NCBI GenBank assembly: GCA_025201845.1
Contig: MU604040.1
Location: 4,840 to 28,660, forward strand
DNA: 23,821 bases
Origin: Martensiomyces pterosporus
Lineage: Eukaryota > Kickxellomycota > Kickxellomycetes > Kickxellales > Kickxellaceae
Direction: 5' to 3'
Part shown: positions 18,588 through 23,821 of the stretch, in pieces
Numbering within the stretch: position 1 is the first letter of the stretch
How the letters are laid out: each line of letters starts with the position of its first letter
Notes under the pieces: generated by a model
Database searches by the model: none
Told to the model about the DNA's origin: nothing
Seen by the model: the letters and a program-made list of their open reading frames with translations, nothing else
Program-made: the position numbers and the translations under genes

Positions 18588-18704
18588 ATGGATCCACTGC
18601 TCGGAAACATGGCCGCCGACACACAGCCTCCAGCCGCTGGTAGGTCCCGCGACTGCCCCTGCTACTTTTGCAAGATCGGCGACAACTGCCACGAGCCCTG
18701 GTAA
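18588..18704 (+). CDS. Candidate 38-aa Cys-rich microprotein
   Basis: This short frame begins MDPLLGNMAADTQPPAAG, and its last 20 residues are RSRDCPCYFCKIGDNCHEPW. Four Cys lie in a C-x-C-x2-C-x5-C pattern followed by His, which could bind a metal ion. In the stretch coding for those last residues almost every codon ends in C or G (about 17 of 18), as in strongly coding neighbours, which is the main argument that it is real. A second ATG at 18609 would give 31 aa. The final TGG TAA contains a GTAACC donor-like sequence, so it could instead be the first exon of a longer gene; one candidate acceptor lies in the next 60 nt, but I cannot confirm a continuation. I do not recognise a known metallothionein or other family. 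Confidence 0.35.
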   Translation: MDPLLGNMAADTQPPAAGRSRDCPCYFCKIGDNCHEPW

Positions 18705-19925
18705 CCCGTATACGGATCAAGAGCTGCTTGCTGCCCAATATTGGTACCCAGCAGCACTGCTCGCCCAAGCCTATTGTACATATACGTGGTATCCTTTGCC
18801 GCAAAAGGCGTGGTGGATGGACGGGCAGGGCGCCTGGGGATTGGGTGCCCTGGGAACAATGCCGTGTACGGATGCCGCTTACCCAACGGTATACGCACAC
18901 CGTCTAGCGGCACTAGCTTACTATTATCGCCCTCATTACACAATAAAGCAAGCCATACATCATCCATCCATTGGAGCATTATGCCACACGGCAAATGATG
19001 TAAGAATACACGTACCCTTTCATCTCCATGTGATCCAAAATAACTGCACCTGAAGAGAACACAATGCGCATAGGATATAAAGAGAGCCAGCAGCCAGCAG
19101 CCCTCGCCCTCCATGTCTGATGCAGCGGTTTTGAGGTGTGCCTGCACTTTACGAGAAATATGCATTCCATATAAGGATAAATGGCGCCCTGTGATGTAAG
19201 CCGGCCTACAGCACACTCTCACTCGTAGTTCCAGCTCCATCCCCCACTCCCAATTTGGCAATGGTCTCCGTGCCCTGCCCCGCCCAACCACAGGGCAGCT
19301 CGGGGAAGCAGGATCTGGCTTCGTCCTTTGCACTTACACTTGCCAATGCTGGAACTACCCTGAGCAAACCAGACAGGGTACGCATGCCCAAGGCCAGTGA
19401 ACAGCGAGGATGCTCTTTTTTTTTTTCGTTCGCAGCGGAACGTGCAGCCTGGTGCTTTTTACGTGCTTCATGGAAAGCAACCGAGGCCTGCGCTTATTTG
19501 CTCGTGAGGAACCCGCGACTCCGACTGCACAACAATGCCAAATACGGGATTGGGCCGTAGATAATTACGAGGTTGGCATAAACGCGATAACCCTGCCCAG
19601 TCTTGGCAAGGAAATCCCCCTGCCACCGTGTACTCTCCGCACCGCTCTACCTACCGCTGCTAGCTACTCCGGACTCGGTGGTGCACTGGCCGCCCTCATG
19701 CTTGAGCCTTGCAGAAAGGTGTAATAGACAAGCCTTCGCAGGAGAAAAAGGAGGGGTCCAAGGCCCCCTTTTCCCTCCCTCTCAGCTTCCGTCGCCTGCT
19801 ATCCGCTACTAGGCCTCTTTTGCTTCGCGCCTTTACCACTTGCAGCTACAGCCTTCCATTATTTTGCACCCGAAACACTGTTGCTACTTTTAGCACTTTT
19901 ACTAGACCAAGACAAATAGGAAGAG
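18705..19925. other. Ambiguous region before the 171-aa gene
   Basis: A TATA-like element (TATAAAG, 19076-19082) precedes an ATG at 19113 (28-codon frame), an ATG-TAA start-stop pair at 19194, and an ATG at 19261. A possible 58-nt GT-AG intron with an 11-T tract lies at 19378-19435. All three frames across 19200-19724 can be read as plausible protein, so no gene model is supported. The last 225 nt (19700-19925) have no plus-strand ATG and are pyrimidine-rich, as expected for the leader of the next gene. Confidence 0.35.
19076..19082 (+). promoter_or_regulatory. TATA-like element of unknown use
   Basis: The plus strand reads AGGATATAAAGAGAG, followed 30 nt later by an ATG. Its transcript, if any, is undefined. 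Confidence 0.3.
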
Positions 19926-20441
19926 ATGCACCAAACAATAGATACATGCACACCCGCACAACAAAAGCAGACCACACGCACCACGGCCATTGACTCTCTG
20001 CCCACCCCACCCGAAGATGCATGCAGCCTGCTGCTCCCCGAGATCATGGAGCGCAGAGAAAGGCGTGACTCCTGCTACTACCCGCCGTCCTGCGAGTACC
20101 CCTACATGTCCCTGGACGAGAAAGTGCGCGAAGCCAACCAGGCCCTGGTATGCAGCTGGGGCGAGTACCTTGTAGGCAAGACCATGCGCGAACTCTGCGA
20201 TCCCGCCAACTCCCTGTCGCTGAGGCAGCTCAGGCTGGTGTCGGCAATAGATCTGCCTGGAAATTTCTGTATTGCTCCGCAGGACGAGCTCCTGTGCCCC
20301 AGCGATGACCCCAGCAGGGTTATTGTCATTGTGGCTGAGTGCGGGTTGATCCTGGATGTCGGCGTGTTCGACTCATCGGGCGCGTTCTTCTACAAGGGCA
20401 GCGTGGATAACCACAAGTATGTTTCTGTCGACGGGCAGTAG
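19926..20441 (+). CDS. Unrecognised 171-aa protein
   Basis: A single-exon frame of 171 codons starts at the first ATG after about 225 ATG-free, pyrimidine-rich nt, and its codons from about 20010 onward are GC-ending like the confident genes. The first 25 residues are Thr/Gln-rich and probably disordered. The middle (about 58-110) looks helical (SLDEKVREANQALVCSWGEY, then MRELCDPANSLSLRQLRLVS). The C-terminal part alternates hydrophobic residues as in beta strands (RVIVIVAECGLILDVGVF) and ends GSVDNHKYVSVDGQ. There is no signal peptide and no membrane segment. I recognise no family. An inner ATG at 20046 (MERRERR) is a less likely start. The gene converges on the membrane protein gene with 12 nt between stop codons. 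Confidence 0.7.
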   Translation: MHQTIDTCTPAQQKQTTRTTAIDSLPTPPEDACSLLLPEIMERRERRDSCYYPPSCEYPYMSLDEKVREANQALVCSWGEYLVGKTMRELCDPANSLSLRQLRLVSAIDLPGNFCIAPQDELLCPSDDPSRVIVIVAECGLILDVGVFDSSGAFFYKGSVDNHKYVSVDGQ

Positions 20442-20453
20442 GCCATAGGCGGC

Positions 20454-21816
20454 TCATGTGTATCTGTTCATGGCGCGCTGGAGCAACACCTCGTATCTGC
20501 ATTTGGCACATCGCTCGCCTGCTGGTAAATTGCCATGGTTGTTGCTGCAACAACATGCACCGCCAACAGATGACGCCACCGCTTTGTGGCATGGCGTCGC
20601 TGACCGCGTCGTCGTCACCTCCTGCATGCAGTACTCTTCATCGTCGTTGTCAGAATCCTCCAGACGCCTCGTAAATGGGTGGCCGCCTACACTCATCCCC
20701 CTGCCACCACCAAGGGCAGCGTCAGCGGCAGCCAAAAACTCCTCCGCACACCCAATCCACACAGCAAAGGCACCGATTGCCGGCAGGACTGACAGACAGT
20801 AGAACATGGCATCACTCGTGTTGGCCACATTGTCCATAGGCAGGGACACACGAGCCAGCGCAAACGACATCCATGTGAGCATCAGGACTGCCGGCGCCAA
20901 GACTACTGGAAGGCGGCTACGAGCTGTGGCATTGCGTACAAGGTGGTTCACCCTGTTGCCCGAGTTTTCCGCAGTGGTGTGGTATAGCGTCAGCAATGCA
21001 GCGAGGATACTGGTGCCGATAGACACTATTAGCGACACTGACACCAGCTTGTATCCGCTTATCCGCCTCCACTCCATGCTGTCGAATGACAGTGGAACGC
21101 CTACGCAGGTGCACACTACTGCGGCCGCGCTGTACCCCACTGCCATGTGCGTGAGGAAGATTCCAAGAATGCCCTGCTGACTTGCCACTTCGATCCTACA
21201 TTGGTTAGATGGGTCGTGTCAGCGCAGATGCGGCTTAGCAGCCCAGCGTCAACACTGTGCTACTAATATACTCTTCTCCTTTCTTCTGCATATAGAGCAC
21301 CCGCTCCATCTTTGCCTTTCCTTTCTGTTTTGTTTGTTTGCATACACGGAATAATCTGATGCTTCAGCACCCCCATCCGTTACCCCGCTGTGCTGCTCAA
21401 ATCCGGAGGAGGCTGAACCAGAAAATCCGCACGCGCACAAGATAGCCCAAGGAAAGAAAACCCCGAGCAGTCCGAGAAGCTTACCACTTGGATGTAAACA
21501 CAAACAGCAGGCCATTCAGAACAAACCCTGCTGAGAGATGCAGGATGCTCATAGCCTCGTACATCCTAAACGCATCCGCTTCAGTCCTGCCCATAGTGCC
21601 GCGCAGGATGAGAGCCACGAACAACAAAACAGAGGCAAAGCTCCCCGCATACAACCACGCACACTTTGTCGTCTGCGCCATTATACCCACGCGGATGGCC
21701 AGCAGCGGAAAGAGAGCAGACATGAGGTAGGATATCCACCGCACAGGATCGTACTGGATCATCGGCGGTGGGTACTGGTTGTCTAGCGTAAAGCTGTAGA
21801 CCAGTGTGCCGTTCAT
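20454..21816 (-). CDS. Seven-helix membrane protein (RTA1/DUF7702-like topology)
   Basis: Two exons, 21485-21816 and 20454-21195, are joined across a 289-nt GT-AG intron (donor GTAAGC; TCTAACC branch site; acceptor TGTAG). Joining restores one frame and a Trp codon at 111, giving 357 aa. About seven hydrophobic helices can be read: 27-47, 53-72, 89-108, 119-141, 156-178, about 203-222 and 238-258. The N-terminus has no signal peptide. The C-terminal tail of about 90 residues is acidic (DSDNDDEEY), then Cys-rich (ACCCSN, later CAKCRY), probably cytosolic and perhaps lipid-modified or metal-binding. The helix number and tail fit fungal RTA1-like or DUF7702-like proteins, but I see no diagnostic motif, so the family name is tentative. 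A 43-codon uORF ends on the start codon. Function is unknown. Confidence 0.78.
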
Positions 21817-21944
21817 ATTTGCGATGCGTAAAAGGACTCAGTGGCCAGGTGTGTGTGTGTGTTGTAGTCGACTGCTGCTTTCCGTCGATAAAAGGAAGAG
21901 GGAAGAGGAGGAGGTGAAGGAGAGTCGATGTGAGAATGAGCCAT
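21813..21944 (-). promoter_or_regulatory. 43-codon uORF overlapping the membrane-protein start (ATGA)
   Basis: A minus-strand frame opens at 21944 (MAHSHIDSPSPPPLPSSF) and its TGA overlaps the ATG of the membrane protein gene by two bases in the sequence ATGA. The uORF start has G at +4 but C at -3, so its context is middling. A further ATG at 21979 opens a frame that overlaps the main start; its relevance depends on where transcription begins. Confidence 0.4.
21849..21862. repeat. GT/CA microsatellite in the membrane-protein leader
   Basis: Seven GT units on the plus strand (CA on the sense strand) lie about 35 bp upstream of the main ATG, inside the uORF, where they encode Thr-His repeats. 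Confidence 0.75.
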
Positions 21945-22404
21945 TTGCTTAAAGCGCGAGAGGTGCAAGGATAGCACATTGTACTCAACCGTCGTTATAC
22001 TGAGGCACGCCGCCAACTACGCCATGCACCTGGCTTGCTCGGTCGCATGGCACACAGAGCACCTAGTGCTACTACCTCGCCGTACATAAACTTCGCACAC
22101 TACCATCTTGAGCAGGATCAGTAAACTGCAGCAGAAAAAGCAGCTGCTGAACAGTGGCAGCACATAAAAGTAGCCTCAAAAAAAAAAAAACACACACCCC
22201 TATGTGCTGGCGGTGGTAAACCAAAGCATGCTGTTTTGCTGTTCATAGACAAACATTGCTTCCATTCAAAACAAGAGAAATAAAAAGCAACAAATGGCTT
22301 CAAAAAGAGGCAATTCCAGCCGTTGTTCCTATACTAATAAAGCGATTTTAAGGTAAGGAATGCCAGTAAGGAGGAGCCAAAGAGAGCTAAGCTAGAGTCG
22401 CACC
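21863..22404. other. Intergenic: membrane-protein promoter and rps26 3' flank
   Basis: Both neighbours are on the minus strand. No supported gene lies here. A run of 12 A followed by CACACACC occurs at about 22179-22197. AATAAA-like motifs at 22275 and 22336 are on the plus strand, so they do not serve either neighbour. No TATA box was clear for the membrane protein gene. Confidence 0.4.
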
Positions 22405-23563
22405 TTAGGCGGTGGCCTTGGCGGCGGCAGCGGGGTTGACCTTCTTGCCATCCTACAGTAAAGCAACCAGAAAGAGCACAGCAGCACGTGTGAAATGTCA
22501 GTAGTCTGTGCAGAAAAGACACAGTGTGCAAGCCAGGCCCTGCGAAGCAAAGTGTTGCAAATGCCATAGGGGTTTCTTACCTTGTTGAAGCGAACGCGCG
22601 GGGGAGGAGCGCGGACGCGACGACCCTCACGGGAACGAACACGAACAATGTGGAGATGGATGGCGCAGCCGACACAGTAGTGGACCTTGATGTACAGCTT
22701 GGGGATGGCGTACGACTCGTAGACCGAAGCCTCGGCCATATCACGCTGGGCAGCAGCCTCGATCATGTTGCGGACCATGAAGCGCTTGATGGACTTGTCC
22801 TTGGGGCAAGCCTGAGAGCAGTTCTCGCAGCGGATGAACTTGACGTGTCCGCGTCCCTTCTTGTTACGTCCGTGGTTCCTGCGCTTGGTGGTCTACGCGG
22901 ATAAAACCAGAATTGGAAAGGATGGCTAGATATGAGCATACATGGTTTGTGGTTCATGGGGAGGCTGAATGTAAATCGGGACTGCAAATGCAGGCGCTTC
23001 CCCCCAGGGACTCAGCTGGACAGCCAAACACGCCCGTAGACCTGAAGCAAACGCCCCATCGCTATCCCAGCAGCACAGAAGGAGGGAACGGGCGAATGAG
23101 CGTGGAATTGTAGAGCGGTGAAACAGCAGGCAAAATCCAACGGCTTCTCGGGCTAGCGGTGAAAGGGCGAGCGCGCTGCCTTAAGCGCTGAAACCCCCGC
23201 GCCTGTGCCCACAAAAGCCGGGTCGGCGTCTCCGCATGCTCTGCTCGCTCTCGCCGACAGCGTAGAGCAAAGCAAAGGCTGTGCACCCGCACTCCCACCG
23301 CTTGCAGATTCGAAATGCCTGAAATTCGCCTGGAATTTCTTCACAGCCCAAGCCCAATTCAGAGCTGCTTCCTTCGTGTCCCGCCTCCCATGCATCGACA
23401 TCTGGGCCTAATCTGCCGATACAGGGCTGCTGATGGATGCGGCGCCCGCTCATGCGATGGATGCTCCCAGCCAGCGGATAGATTCGCCTGCTATCCCCTC
23501 TTTCTGCTGCTGCTGCCGTGTCCCCCGGGTCGGATGCGCACACGTTCGTTCATTACGTACCAT
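22405..23563 (-). CDS. rps26: 40S ribosomal protein eS26 (Rps26)
   Basis: Three exons are inferred: 23561-23563 (the ATG alone, donor GTACGT), 22581-22892 and 22405-22452. Introns are 668 nt (22893-23560, acceptor GCGTAG) and 128 nt (22453-22580, donor GTAAGA, CTGAC branch, acceptor CTGTAG). The product is 120 aa, the normal size for eS26. It starts [20 protein letters not shown]. Zinc-binding cysteines sit at 23, 26, 74 and 77 (RCENC and HYCVGC), the same positions as in the animal protein. The C-terminus is [15 protein letters not shown]. eS26 lies at the mRNA exit channel of the small subunit and contacts mRNA upstream of the start codon. Exons 2 and 3 are certain. Exon 1 is inferred because the family needs a Met directly before TTKRRN and this is the only ATG-GT donor of good quality found upstream. 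Confidence 0.9.
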
Positions 23564-23821
23564 TTTGCCTTCACTTCAGAATGTGAGTTAAATCAGCAAG
23601 ATGTGATAAGAGAGAGTTCACCACGATGCGCTGCGCTTGCGGACGACTTAGCAGCGCCTCTGCGTTTCCACTGCCATTGCTGCCTGCTGCCCCCCAAGCG
23701 CTAATAATTGTGGCAGCAGCCTGCCTTGGCTCCAGCCGCCATAGTGCATCTGATTTGATCCGCACAAACCGATCAGGCGTCGCCGCGCTGTGCTTTCGAC
23801 TGAATATGTATCCGACACAGC
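23564..23821 (-). promoter_or_regulatory. Probable rps26 leader and promoter
   Basis: The 110 nt upstream of the proposed ATG have no other ATG on the minus strand and include a pyrimidine stretch (CTCTCTCTTATC) typical of ribosomal-protein leaders. No TATA box was obvious before the window ends. Confidence 0.35.

Noticed and set aside
18662..19333. 223-codon minus-strand frame
   Set aside because: Some segments look protein-like, but there is no clear start, no domain, and plus-strand frames in the same place look equally good.

Overview
The window looks like a piece of a fungal nuclear chromosome. It carries a Bem1/Scd2-type polarity scaffold (SH3-SH3-PX-PB1), a fungal TRF/Taz1/Tbf1-type telobox protein, a Gcn4/CPC1-type bZIP factor, the TCP-1/CCT beta chaperonin subunit and ribosomal protein eS26 (Rps26). 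Genes are intron-poor; the introns I could define have GT-AG ends. Leaders are pyrimidine-rich and short of ATG codons. The gene set and style would fit an early-diverging (zygomycete-grade) fungus, but I cannot place it by sequence alone.

Layout from left to right. A paraoxonase/arylesterase-like gene on the minus strand is cut by the left edge (<1-499). It shares an intergenic region with a Maf-family nucleotide pyrophosphatase (1386-2042, +). Maf converges on cct2 (2199-3776, -). The Bem1-like gene follows (4319-6589, -), with a leader of roughly 800 nt that holds only one upstream ATG. About 4.7 kb lies between the Bem1-like start and the next confident gene; it holds that leader, a back-to-back TATA pair, one weak spliced-gene candidate and a pair of 20-bp repeats. 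The 1,070-codon TRF-like gene is at 11330-14542 (+). Its 2-kb 3' flank leads to the bZIP gene (16596-17957, +), whose leader has three upstream ORFs and a consensus TGAGTCA site near the predicted transcription start.

Downstream of the bZIP gene are a short Cys-rich ORF (18588-18704), an ambiguous stretch with a TATA box and an intron-like signal (19076-19724), and an unrecognised 171-aa gene (19926-20441, +). That gene ends 12 nt from the stop codon of a two-exon, seven-helix membrane protein on the minus strand (20454-21816). Last is rps26 (22405-23563, -), which has three exons; the first consists of the ATG alone.

The genes do not form one pathway; they are a mix of housekeeping, polarity, telomere and nutrient-control functions. 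The most notable shared theme is leader design: Gcn4/CPC1-like uORFs on the bZIP gene, an ATG desert on the Bem1-like gene, and an overlapping ATGA stop/start junction on the membrane protein gene.
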